Source: a virus
IMG/VR virus record: IMGVR_UViG_3300042567_001342
Location: 1-24,492 of that record
DNA length: 24,492 nucleotides
Strand: one strand, 5' to 3'
Of this stretch, positions 14,886 through 22,334 are shown piece after piece. Each line of letters begins with the position of its first letter. The first letter of the stretch is position 1. The notes beneath the pieces are model-generated. The model was not told where the DNA came from. It saw nothing but the letters and a program-made list of their open reading frames with translations, and searched no databases. The position numbers and the translations under genes were made by a program.

Positions 14886-16410
14886 TATGAATCCGCTGTT
14901 TCTGACCGACGGCTACAAAACAGGTCACCACCAACAGTATCCGGAAGGAACTTCGTTGGTTTACTCTAACTTTACTCCTAGGAGTAATAAGTATGCTCCA
15001 AAAGGATGTCATAAAATAGTTTCATTTGGACAACAAATGGTAATGATGCAAATCCACGAAGCGTTTGAAAATAACTTCTTTAAACGTCCGAAAGAAGAAG
15101 TTATCAGTGAAATGAAAAGAGAATTGTCAATGTACTTAAACACTGACTATGACGTTACTCATTTTGAAAAACTTCACGATCTAGGATATCTACCAATCTA
15201 TGTACAAGCAATCGAAGAAGGAACCAGAGTTCCTATGAAAGTTCCAGTGCTGACAATTTACAACACACATCCAGACTTTTACTGGGTTACAAATTACTTA
15301 GAAACTATTCTTTCTAATTTACTTTGGAAACCAATGACTTCAGCTACGATTGCATACCAATATCGTAAGGTATTGACTAAATGGCAAGAACTAACTGACG
15401 CTGAACGCGGTTGGTTTATCGATTGGCAAGGACATGACTTCTCAATGAGAGGTATGGATTCAGTAGATGCTGTAATTAGTTCTGGTCTTGGTCACTTAAC
15501 AAGTTTCTCCGGATCTGACTCTTTGCCAACTATTTTCGGAGCTCGTAAATTTTATGGAGAAACCGGATTTGTAGCAGGATCTGTAAATGCAACTGAACAT
15601 TCAGTTATGTGCGCAGGAACTAAAGAAGATGAAGTTGGTACTTTTAGAAACTTGATGAAAACTTATCCTACAGGAATTCTTTCTATTGTTTCAGATACTT
15701 GGGATTTATGGAAAGTTTGTACTGAACATATTGTTACTCTTAAAGAAGAGATTTTAGCAAGAGATGGTAAGGTAGTTATTAGACCTGACTCTGGTGATCC
15801 AGTCGATATTATTTGTGGTGCAAGTATTATCAAAACAAATATTCATAATGATAATGATACTGTTGCTTATTTAGGTGGAGTAGCTGAGGTTAATCCTACT
15901 GATGAATATCTAAATAAACCAGAAGTAAAAGGAGTTATTGAATTACTTTGGGATGTATTTGGTGGAACTATCAACGAACAAGGTTACAAAGTTTTAGATT
16001 CTCATATTGGAGCAATCTATGGAGATTCAATTACAATCGAAAGAGCAAATGAAATTTGTTCTAGATTAGAAGCAAAAGGATTTGCAAGTACAAACATTGT
16101 TTTAGGAGTTGGAAGTTTCACATACCAATTTAATACTCGTGACACTTTTGGTTTCGCAATGAAAGCAACCTATGTTGAAGTAGAAGGTGAAGGACGTGAA
16201 ATCTTCAAAAATCCAATCACCGATGATGGTACCAAGAAATCTGCAACCGGACTATTAAGCGTTTGGAAAGACGATAATATGGACATTTTCTTACAGGATA
16301 AATGCACATGGGAAATGGTTAAATCTGGAGAGTTGCAATGCATATATCTAAATGGAACTTTTGAAAATACTACAACGTTGGCAGAAATTAGAGAAAGACT
16401 TAAAAAATAA
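14878..16410 (+). CDS. NAMPT-family nicotinamide transferase; candidate NARP1 Namat
   Basis: The 510-aa protein matches the nicotinamide phosphoribosyltransferase family from end to end: LFLTDGYKTGHHQQYPEGT, FTPRSNKY, KIVSFGQQM, DWQGHDFSMRGM, SGSDSLPTIFG, VAGSVNATEHSVM, IVSDTWDLWKV, RPDSGDP, IYGDSIT, NIVLGVGSFTYQ, GFAMKATYVE. Human NAMPT is 491 aa. NAMPT joins nicotinamide to PRPP to make NMN; the phage homologue Namat joins it to ADP-ribose pyrophosphate to make NAD+ directly. Starts at 14878 or 14887 are both possible. The first ~60 bases are more GC-rich than the rest. The enzyme class is firm; the NAD+-restoring role is inferred from gene pairing. Confidence 0.92.
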   Translation: MNSMNPLFLTDGYKTGHHQQYPEGTSLVYSNFTPRSNKYAPKGCHKIVSFGQQMVMMQIHEAFENNFFKRPKEEVISEMKRELSMYLNTDYDVTHFEKLHDLGYLPIYVQAIEEGTRVPMKVPVLTIYNTHPDFYWVTNYLETILSNLLWKPMTSATIAYQYRKVLTKWQELTDAERGWFIDWQGHDFSMRGMDSVDAVISSGLGHLTSFSGSDSLPTIFGARKFYGETGFVAGSVNATEHSVMCAGTKEDEVGTFRNLMKTYPTGILSIVSDTWDLWKVCTEHIVTLKEEILARDGKVVIRPDSGDPVDIICGASIIKTNIHNDNDTVAYLGGVAEVNPTDEYLNKPEVKGVIELLWDVFGGTINEQGYKVLDSHIGAIYGDSITIERANEICSRLEAKGFASTNIVLGVGSFTYQFNTRDTFGFAMKATYVEVEGEGREIFKNPITDDGTKKSATGLLSVWKDDNMDIFLQDKCTWEMVKSGELQCIYLNGTFENTTTLAEIRERLKK

Positions 16411-16424
16411 ATAGACTAAAAAAT

Positions 16425-16895
16425 ATGCAAGTAATAAAACCTACAAGCGACCAACAAAATATGGAGAATAGAATCTCCGTGTTTTTGGCTGGTTCAATAG
16501 AAATGGGTGTTGCCGAGGACTGGCAAGCTCGAGCCGAAAAGGAATTAATTGATCTTAATGTAACTATATTCAATCCTAGAAGAGACGACTGGGATTCCGA
16601 TTGGACACAAGAGGAATCAAATCCACAATTTAACTATCAGGTAAATTGGGAAATGAACAAACTTGAAGATGCAGATATAATCTTTGTCTATTTCTGTCCA
16701 GATACAAAAAGCCCGATTACAATGATGGAACTTGGAATGCACTGTAGAGATGAAATAATGGTATGTTCGCCTCCAGGATTTTGGAGAAGAGGTAATTTGG
16801 AAATAGTATGTACAAGACACAACATTCCACTTTATGATAATTTCAAAGAGGCCATAGGAGCATTAAGAACAAAGATACATCAATTAAGTAGATGA
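16425..16895 (+). CDS. Nucleoside 2-deoxyribosyltransferase-like protein
   Basis: The 156-aa protein contains VFLAGSIEMGVAEDWQ, NPRRDDWDSDW, FNYQVNWEMNKLEDADII, SPITMMELGM and CSPPGFWRRGNLEIV, the order seen in the nucleoside 2-deoxyribosyltransferase-like family (Nuc_deoxyri_tr2). The Glu in MMELG fits the family's catalytic position. Such enzymes cleave or swap N-glycosidic bonds of nucleotides. Immediately downstream of the NAMPT-like gene, it may process nicotinamide- or ADP-ribose-related products. ATG 16461 is an alternative start. Confidence 0.85.
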   Translation: MQVIKPTSDQQNMENRISVFLAGSIEMGVAEDWQARAEKELIDLNVTIFNPRRDDWDSDWTQEESNPQFNYQVNWEMNKLEDADIIFVYFCPDTKSPITMMELGMHCRDEIMVCSPPGFWRRGNLEIVCTRHNIPLYDNFKEAIGALRTKIHQLSR

Positions 16896-16957
16896 AAATA
16901 CTATTAATTTTTTAATCTCGCCTACTTTTGTTATAATTTACTAATAATTACATAATA

Positions 16958-17263
16958 ATGAAAACTTTAACAAACGCAATCGGAACAATTATACTGGCCA
17001 TGCTTATGGGACTTCCAGTAGCCATTTTTGGATGTTATGTCCTTTCGGATATTTCAAATCTTTATCAATTACCACTTCTCTCTAAGCTCAGTTTAATGCA
17101 GTTTTACGGGTTGTCAGTTATTGTTACTCTTTTAATTCCTCATACAAACAAACCTGATGAAGATGAAGGTTTATATGCTCTTTTTGTAAAACTTATACAA
17201 AGAGCTTTTATAGTTCTTATTGCATGGGGAATGGCTTACATATTTTATTCTATTCTTTCATAA
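16958..17263 (+). CDS. Small membrane protein, three predicted segments
   Basis: The 101-aa product has three hydrophobic stretches (about residues 8-30, 45-62 and 75-100). Its family is not recognised. It follows a 62-base AT-rich gap containing TATAATTT-like sequences, so a new transcription unit may begin here. Confidence 0.7.
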   Translation: MKTLTNAIGTIILAMLMGLPVAIFGCYVLSDISNLYQLPLLSKLSLMQFYGLSVIVTLLIPHTNKPDEDEGLYALFVKLIQRAFIVLIAWGMAYIFYSILS

Positions 17264-17268
17264 ATGAA

Positions 17269-17463
17269 ATGACACTAAAAAGAAAAATTGAACAAATTTC
17301 CTTTAAAGATGAAAACGGAAACTATTTAGATGTTACTGTTTGTGATGGATATGTTGAGGTAGCCATAGATGACCATAAAGAACACCGAATATCACTAACT
17401 TTAGATGATTGGAAATCAATAGACAAAGAAGTTAGAAGACTTTTTAAAGATATGGATCTTTGA
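17269..17463 (+). CDS. Small protein, unknown function
   Basis: The start at ATG 17269 avoids the overlap with the membrane-protein gene that the longer in-frame start would make; it lies 5 bases after that stop. The 64-aa product is charged (KRKIEQISFKDENGNYLDV.., KEHRISLTLDDWKSIDKEV). No motif is recognised. Confidence 0.65.
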   Translation: MTLKRKIEQISFKDENGNYLDVTVCDGYVEVAIDDHKEHRISLTLDDWKSIDKEVRRLFKDMDL

Positions 17464-17483
17464 TTTAATTTAATAGGAGAATA

Positions 17484-17789
17484 ATGGAAAGAAATGAATT
17501 TTTAGAATCAGATGGATTATTTTGGGAATCTGACACTCACGAATGGTTTAATGATAAAATTTCTACCAACCATGCACAGAAAAAATCTGTACTATGGGGA
17601 AGTGGAGAACAAGAAGACAATCTGGATATAATGTGCTTTGTAGTTCGTAATAAAGCCACAGGAGATTATGACAGAGTAATAATGGATAAACCTACTAATG
17701 AGGTGATCTATAGTGCTAAGAGTCTTGAAGATTTAGGTTCTTATATTGATAAGTTAAAAATAATACAAAGATTAAAAGACAATGAGTGA
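17484..17789 (+). CDS. Unknown 101-aa protein with good Shine-Dalgarno
   Basis: AATAGGAGAATAATG gives one of the few clear ribosome-binding sites in the window. The acidic product includes SDGLFWESDTHEWFND, GSGEQEDNLDIMCFVVR and YIDKLKIIQRLKDNE. No family is recognised. It overlaps the next gene by 8 bases. Confidence 0.7.
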   Translation: MERNEFLESDGLFWESDTHEWFNDKISTNHAQKKSVLWGSGEQEDNLDIMCFVVRNKATGDYDRVIMDKPTNEVIYSAKSLEDLGSYIDKLKIIQRLKDNE

Positions 17790-18051
17790 TCTAGAAGAAC
17801 TTAAAAAATGGATTAAGATTAATGAATGTGAAAATTCAAAAGATCTTGCCGATGCCGTTTTAAGTATAGCAGACGAAGAAGGAGAAATCCAAGGCAGAAA
17901 GAAAAAGTTTAAAGCTAAAAAAATAGCAATCTATGTAGAAGGTGTGATATTAGGCGCATTACCTCCCAATCTTCTTACTAGAGAATATGGAATCAGACAA
18001 CAGGCTCTTTATATCAAAGAATCTGAAAGATTAGAAGAATTAATAAATTAA
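17782..18051 (+). CDS. Unknown 89-aa helical protein
   Basis: The product is mainly helical with a Lys-rich centre (GRKKKFKAKKIAIYV) and ends ESERLEELIN. It overlaps the upstream gene and ends two bases before the Thg1-like gene, so it belongs to that transcript. No family name is claimed. Confidence 0.7.
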   Translation: MSDLEELKKWIKINECENSKDLADAVLSIADEEGEIQGRKKKFKAKKIAIYVEGVILGALPPNLLTREYGIRQQALYIKESERLEELIN

Positions 18052-18052
18052 A

Positions 18053-18946
18053 ATGAAAGATCAATTAGGCGACAGAATGAAGGACTTCTATGAAGACCGA
18101 ACCCGTTTCAAGTTGGCACGTCGCACCAACACAATCATCCGTATCGACGGAAAAGCCTTTCACACCTATACAAAAGGACTTCAAAGTCCATTTGATGCTG
18201 GGTTGATAGAAGACATGAACAAGACAACTGAGTACTTGTGCCAGAATATCCAAGGTGCAAAATTTGGATACGTTCAATCAGATGAAATCTCAATTCTCAT
18301 CACTGATTACGATGACATTACAACTCATGCTTGGTTTGATGGAAACCTCCAGAAGATGGCAAGCATTGCTGCTTCATTGGCAACATGTGAGTTTAATAGA
18401 CTAAGAACTAAACGTTACCTTCAACATGAGCTTTATTTTAATCATAATGCAGGTTCTGATGAAACCCCTAAAGTAATAATCAATGATCCCGACTTTTTAG
18501 AAAACTGGCCTAGACAAGCACAATTTGATGCTCGTGTTTTTCAAATACCCTATCAGGAAGAAGTGCTTAACTATTTTATCTGGAGACAGCAGGATGCTAC
18601 TCGTAATTCAATTTCTTCAGTTGCTCAGAGCTTATATTCTACAAAGGAACTGCATGGAAAAAAGACCAATGAGATGCAGGAGATGATTTTTCAGAAAGAC
18701 ATTAATTGGAATGACTATACTCCTAGGGAAAAGAGAGGCGGTCTTATTCGTAGAGTCGAGAAAAAGTTTGTTCGAAGGGATACTGACGCAATAGTATCTG
18801 ACAAAACTTCGGTGATTCCTCAGTCTGCAATCTATACTCGTAATGTATGGGAAGCAGATCCAGAAACTCCAATCTTTTCTCAGGATAAAGGTTACCTTCG
18901 CTGGTTAATGCCTAAGGGTCCAGATGATAATTCACCAATGATGTAA
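18053..18946 (+). CDS. Thg1-like tRNA guanylyltransferase (3'-5' RNA polymerase)
   Basis: The 297-aa protein carries the Thg1 signature RIDGKAFHTYTKGLQSPFD (residues 30-48; metal Asp32) and YVQSDEISI (Asp77, Glu78), followed by the conserved helix of the family. Thg1 adds G-1 to tRNA-His in a reverse, 3'-to-5' polymerisation; Thg1-like relatives repair 5'-truncated tRNAs. The phage tRNA-His in this window (22812-22883) already encodes G-1, so a repair role is attractive. The first ~100 bases are GC-richer than the rest, and no recent insertion is evident. Confidence 0.9.
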   Translation: MKDQLGDRMKDFYEDRTRFKLARRTNTIIRIDGKAFHTYTKGLQSPFDAGLIEDMNKTTEYLCQNIQGAKFGYVQSDEISILITDYDDITTHAWFDGNLQKMASIAASLATCEFNRLRTKRYLQHELYFNHNAGSDETPKVIINDPDFLENWPRQAQFDARVFQIPYQEEVLNYFIWRQQDATRNSISSVAQSLYSTKELHGKKTNEMQEMIFQKDINWNDYTPREKRGGLIRRVEKKFVRRDTDAIVSDKTSVIPQSAIYTRNVWEADPETPIFSQDKGYLRWLMPKGPDDNSPMM

Positions 18947-18948
18947 TC

Positions 18949-19080
18949 GTGAATGAACTGAAGATAATTCCGGTGACACCGCCAAAAAGCAAATTGATTA
19001 AACAAATAATCATATATCATGCAAGTAAGAGTGTCGAAATGTTAATAACTTCTAATAAAAAGTTCGCGCTTTCTTTTTAA
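18949..19080 (+). CDS. Possible 43-aa ORF from GTG
   Basis: An uninterrupted reading frame (NELKIIPVTPPKSKL... to TAA 19078-19080) fills the gap after the Thg1-like gene. It has a GTG start, no ribosome-binding site, and overlaps the promoter for the next operon, so it may be non-coding sequence. Confidence 0.25.
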   Translation: MNELKIIPVTPPKSKLIKQIIIYHASKSVEMLITSNKKFALSF

Positions 19081-19091
19081 ATTTGTACCAT
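19078..19091 (+). promoter_or_regulatory. Promoter, -7 TAAATTTG, for the internal-protein operon
   Basis: TAAATTTGTACCAT matches TAnnTTTG and the TTTGTACYAT extension seen at 10950 and 11917. It lies about 20 bases before the ATG at 19112. Upstream, a 15-base sequence ATGTTAATAACTTCT (19039-19053) is identical to one at 11864-11878. Confidence 0.75.
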
Positions 19092-19111
19092 AAAGTTTGA
19101 TATATAACAAT

Positions 19112-19531
19112 ATGACAGCACTATTAAATTACAAAGCATTTAATGAATCATTCGGAAGCGATACTTATCGCGATGAAGTTGATAACCACGGTAAGATGAG
19201 AAATTTTACCATCTATAATACTGACCCAAAAGGAAAGTACGCAAATGTCGAAGACATTAAAGGAACAGTTGAATTCAATATGGATTTTACTTATAAAAGA
19301 AGCGGAATTGAAGATTTAACTGTATCTCGAATGGATTTTGCACTTTTAATGGAAACTTCAAATGACAATGGTGAAACCGAGGAAATTGAAGTTGAATTTA
19401 CTGCCAGAAATCCAGATTATGAAACAGGAACGTTTCCTCTCTATCTTGATGATATAGAACTTGACATGAAAAAATCAGATGATCCTTCTAAATGGGTAGT
19501 TAGCTTTAAAATAGGAAATTTTAAAAAATAA
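19112..19531 (+). CDS. Tagged internal head protein candidate 1
   Basis: The start at 19112 is the first ATG after the promoter; the longer in-frame TTG is within the leader. The 139-aa product begins MTALLNYKAFNESFGSD, a variant of the tag seen in the next five genes, ending in Phe-Asn-Glu followed by Ser. This fits the hydrophobic-x-Glu cleavage rule of T4 gp21-type proteases. The remainder is acidic and beta-rich with no recognised family. Confidence 0.75.
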   Translation: MTALLNYKAFNESFGSDTYRDEVDNHGKMRNFTIYNTDPKGKYANVEDIKGTVEFNMDFTYKRSGIEDLTVSRMDFALLMETSNDNGETEEIEVEFTARNPDYETGTFPLYLDDIELDMKKSDDPSKWVVSFKIGNFKK

Positions 19532-19541
19532 AAAATAAAAG

Positions 19542-19829
19542 ATGAAGGTTAAACTATTAGAAGAGTTCAACGCAGAACATATTAATGAAGCATCATACGG
19601 TCAAAACTATATTTTTGAAATCGCTACTCCTGCTCCAACTTCTACGTTAGTTAAAGAATTAAAAGCATTATTTGGTAATGATCTAATTACAACAAATTGG
19701 AAAAGTCCAGAGGGATTTGAATCCGTTGCAATGCTCAATTTAACACCAGCTGATATTAAAAAAATCAAATCTGAAATCGGTGACGTTCTAGTTTTTAGAA
19801 TGGAAATCACAAACAGACATGAGATGTAA
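19542..19829 (+). CDS. Tagged internal head protein candidate 2
   Basis: The 95-aa product begins MKVKLLEEFNAEHINEASYG; the Ile-Asn-Glu before Ala fits protease cleavage. The rest (YIFEIATPAPTSTLVKELKA..) resembles a small ferredoxin-like alpha/beta fold. Function unknown. It ends just before the next tagged gene. Confidence 0.75.
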   Translation: MKVKLLEEFNAEHINEASYGQNYIFEIATPAPTSTLVKELKALFGNDLITTNWKSPEGFESVAMLNLTPADIKKIKSEIGDVLVFRMEITNRHEM

Positions 19830-19831
19830 TT

Positions 19832-20401
19832 ATGGAACGTGTAAAACTATTTAAAGAATTCGTAAATGAAGATCTATCGGAAATTAATTTCTTAAATGAA
19901 ATTGAACCGATCAATGAAATAGCTATGAGCTCTGCAGGTGTTAGATCTTTTTTAAGAGCAATATACACTAATGTGGATGTCTTAAAAAAGATGGGCTTTA
20001 AAACTTTTAAAGATTTAGTAGGTTATATTAAATCTAGCGGTTTACAAGATTGGAATGAATTAAGAGATGAAGCCAAAGAATATGGCTTAGTAATAGCTGA
20101 AGCTACCATAAATGAAGCTAAAACTTTAACAAGAGATGAAATGATGAACATTATGCGTACTAAGTACGGTCTTAGTTTCGTAAAAACATCTGAAGAATTT
20201 GACGGCGAAAAAGGAGGTATTTGGTTAGGTAGTAGTTCAGACTTATTAATGCCAAATGCTAAAGATTCAATGTTTGATTATTATCATGGCGGATCTAAAT
20301 TTCCTCAAGGTATTCATAAAGATCTTGCTAAATTTCTAGAAAAATGCGGTTGGTACGGTCAATTCGCAGATCCAGGAACCGTAATGCTTTGGCCAAAATA
20401 A
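19832..20401 (+). CDS. Tagged internal head protein candidate 3
   Basis: The 189-aa product begins MERVKLFKEFVNEDLSE and repeats related sites (FLNEIE, PINEIA, TINEAKT). The C-terminal half has RDEMMNIMRTKYGLSFVKTS, FDGEKGGIWLG and a GTVMLWPK end. No family is recognised. Several hydrophobic-Asn-Glu sites could allow more than one processing step. Confidence 0.75.
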   Translation: MERVKLFKEFVNEDLSEINFLNEIEPINEIAMSSAGVRSFLRAIYTNVDVLKKMGFKTFKDLVGYIKSSGLQDWNELRDEAKEYGLVIAEATINEAKTLTRDEMMNIMRTKYGLSFVKTSEEFDGEKGGIWLGSSSDLLMPNAKDSMFDYYHGGSKFPQGIHKDLAKFLEKCGWYGQFADPGTVMLWPK

Positions 20402-20412
20402 AAAAAAATACA

Positions 20413-20967
20413 ATGAAATTTAAACTATTTGAAGAATTTATAAATGAAGCTAGCAAATATGAACTTAAAGTGCTTAAATCTTCACTAAATGATGCTCTTG
20501 CGCTTTTAAGAAAAGAAGACTTTAATTTTAAGCAAATAAACGGAAAGCCAGCTGATAATTTTGTTATTGTTAAATTCACATCCGCTGATGAATTACAAGC
20601 GGCAAAGGAAGTTCTAGATACACAAAATAACAGAAAAAGTTACTTAGCTGAATCTGCCGTAAAAGAAGCCAAATTCAAACCGATGGGTTTGAGTAAGGAC
20701 GAGACTTTAAAAGTAGCTAAAACCTATGCTGAAGCAATTTCTAAATTAGATGGAATTAAGTGTACTGTAAATATGAAAAGCTTGGAAGAAGATTCTTTTG
20801 ATTTAGATCTTCCAGGAGATGAATATGCAGGTGGATCTTATTCTATCGATTCTGAAGGAAATGTTTATAATGACGGAATGGGAGTCGGAATGAAAACTCC
20901 GCCGATTTACGGTAAGTATAACGACTCTGTATCAACCATCATCAAAAATATTGAAAAAATAAAATAA
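20413..20967 (+). CDS. Tagged internal head protein candidate 4
   Basis: ATG 20413 is chosen because it restores the tag MKFKLFEEFINEASKYE; a longer frame would overlap the previous gene. The 184-aa product has an N-terminal alpha/beta part and a C-terminal part with KPMGLSKDETLKVAKTYAEA, DLPGDEYAGGSYSID and PPIYGKY. Ile-Asn-Glu before Ala is a good protease site. No family is recognised. Confidence 0.78.
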   Translation: MKFKLFEEFINEASKYELKVLKSSLNDALALLRKEDFNFKQINGKPADNFVIVKFTSADELQAAKEVLDTQNNRKSYLAESAVKEAKFKPMGLSKDETLKVAKTYAEAISKLDGIKCTVNMKSLEEDSFDLDLPGDEYAGGSYSIDSEGNVYNDGMGVGMKTPPIYGKYNDSVSTIIKNIEKIK

Positions 20968-20968
20968 C

Positions 20969-21481
20969 ATGAAAAACATTAAACTATTTGAAGACTTCAT
21001 AAACGAAGCTAATGAAGAAATTAAAGCACAAGAAACTTGTAAAAGTGCCATTTTTCAAGTTCAGAAGGAAATTAATTCTCTTTATGGAGATATGCAGAAG
21101 AAAGGTTACCTTGATTCTTTTAAGACTAAAGTAGAGGTTTGGAACAGAGGATATCAAATTGTACAACAATTTAAGAATACAAATCTTTGGAAACAGGATG
21201 GTACAATTCCAGAAGACAAAGTATTAATTGCCTCAAGAGTTATTGGAAGTGGTCAACTATTTCTTCAGCCATCAACTTTCTTTGAAGATTATTTTGAAGA
21301 AGGTAAAAACGCCAATCTTGAAGGTAAAGTTTTTACCTTTAAAGAAGAGAAGCAGTCTTATGAAGAAACATATCCTAGATTTCCTATTAAAACGAAAAGT
21401 GATATTCCTAAAGCAGGAAAGGAATATGTTGACATTATTAAATCTCAGATTGCAGATATTAGAAAAATGTTAGATATCTAA
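20969..21481 (+). CDS. Tagged internal head protein candidate 5
   Basis: The 170-aa product begins MKNIKLFEDFINEANEEIK, again with Ile-Asn-Glu before Ala. The mature part is Lys/Glu-rich and helical at both ends, with no recognised domain. It starts two bases after the previous stop codon. Confidence 0.78.
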   Translation: MKNIKLFEDFINEANEEIKAQETCKSAIFQVQKEINSLYGDMQKKGYLDSFKTKVEVWNRGYQIVQQFKNTNLWKQDGTIPEDKVLIASRVIGSGQLFLQPSTFFEDYFEEGKNANLEGKVFTFKEEKQSYEETYPRFPIKTKSDIPKAGKEYVDIIKSQIADIRKMLDI

Positions 21482-21499
21482 AATAATAATTCAACCATT

Positions 21500-21964
21500 A
21501 TGAAGTATGTAAAGACATACGAAAGTTTCTTAAATGAAGAACTTATGAAAGATACCTTTTCTTCGTCAGACATCATTAAAAGAGCTGTTGATAATGGAAA
21601 GTCTCAAGCGGAAGCGATAAAAATTGAAAAAGAAGTTTCTCAACTTCTAAAAGAAATTGATAAAGAAAGAAATCCCATCACGATATACCGAATTATTGCT
21701 GCTAAAGATGAAAATTCTATCAATAAAAACAAATTAGGCACGCATTTCGTTCTTACAAAGAAAGCATTTACGGAAGAATTCTTAAGTAGTATTTCCGTAA
21801 AGAAAGATGAGAAACTTTGGGTGATTGAATGTAGCGTGGATAAGAAGTTTATAAAGGTTGGCCGAACAGTTGACCAAAACATCGAGTTTCCCGAAGAGCG
21901 AGAGATATATGTAGAGAGTAGTGCACCTATCAAAGTACACAAAGTAGAAGAATTTGTTCTATAA
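21500..21964 (+). CDS. Tagged R-S-E-type ADP-ribosyltransferase-like protein
   Basis: The 154-aa product begins MKYVKTYESFLNEELMKD, the same tag type. After a helical linker, residues ~58-154 follow an ADP-ribosyltransferase layout: TIYRIIA (Arg64), LGTHFVL (residues 79-85, STS-like site), LWVIECSV, then FPEEREIYVES with ExE at Glu133/Glu135 and IKVHKVEEF. T4 Alt is a packaged ADP-ribosyltransferase of the same R-S-E class injected with DNA, so an analogous effector is plausible. The catalytic call rests on motif reading; no alignment was made. Confidence 0.75.
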   Translation: MKYVKTYESFLNEELMKDTFSSSDIIKRAVDNGKSQAEAIKIEKEVSQLLKEIDKERNPITIYRIIAAKDENSINKNKLGTHFVLTKKAFTEEFLSSISVKKDEKLWVIECSVDKKFIKVGRTVDQNIEFPEEREIYVESSAPIKVHKVEEFVL

Positions 21965-22028
21965 AAAATAATTAAAAAAGTTTTAGAAAAACTGAAACTT
22001 TCCAAAACTAAGTAATATATACACTATA

Positions 22029-22145
22029 ATGAAAAACTTAACAAACATATCGTTAATAAGTACATGCTTACTACCGTCGTCTCGCACGCAGAGACCTCAT
22101 GGTAATCGTACGCTTGGACGATATGAAGTAACATTAAGAATGTAA
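22029..22145 (+). CDS. Possible 38-aa ORF or structured RNA
   Basis: ATG 22029 opens a 38-codon frame (MKNLTNISLIST...VTLRM). The same segment holds two stem-loops: GTCTC/GAGAC (22079-22095) and ATCGT/ACGAT (22105-22122). A TAATATATACACTATAATG leader precedes it and a strong terminator follows. It could be a small peptide or a non-coding RNA. Confidence 0.35.
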   Translation: MKNLTNISLISTCLLPSSRTQRPHGNRTLGRYEVTLRM

Positions 22146-22171
22146 AAATACTACTTAAAATATAACTTCTA

Positions 22172-22207
22172 AAACCCAAGCTTTTAAAGCTTGGGTTTTT
22201 CTTTTTT
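22172..22207 (+). terminator. Rho-independent terminator before the tRNA array
   Basis: A perfect 12-bp stem (AAACCCAAGCTT with AAGCTTGGGTTT) closes a 3-base loop and runs into TTTTTCTTTTTT. Confidence 0.9.
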
Positions 22208-22220
22208 ATATTGGTAGTTA

Positions 22221-22236
22221 AGTTCTTTGACATATT
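22221..22236 (+). promoter_or_regulatory. boxA-like antitermination element before tRNA array
   Basis: AGTTCTTTGACATATT resembles the boxA core of rRNA leaders (E. coli TGCTCTTTAACA; 9 of 12 match). Related copies occur at 23213 and 23329. It lies just upstream of the first tRNA of the array. Confidence 0.5.
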
Positions 22237-22244
22237 GGAAATTT

Positions 22245-22328
22245 GGATAGTTAATTGCAGCGGCCTGCAACCTAGTCTTGAAAACTAGTGGTACCTCACG
22301 GTATGGGGATCGACACCTCAGCTCTCCG
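22245..22328 (+). tRNA. tRNA-Ser (TGA), copy 1
   Basis: Class II cloverleaf: anticodon arm CTAGT-CTTGAAA-ACTAG, long variable arm (TACC/GGTA), T stem TGGGG/CCTCA with loop ATCGACA. The acceptor has a T4-C69 mismatch and the T loop lacks TTC, so it is less canonical than the second Ser(TGA) gene. Confidence 0.78.
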
Positions 22329-22334
22329 CAAAAT

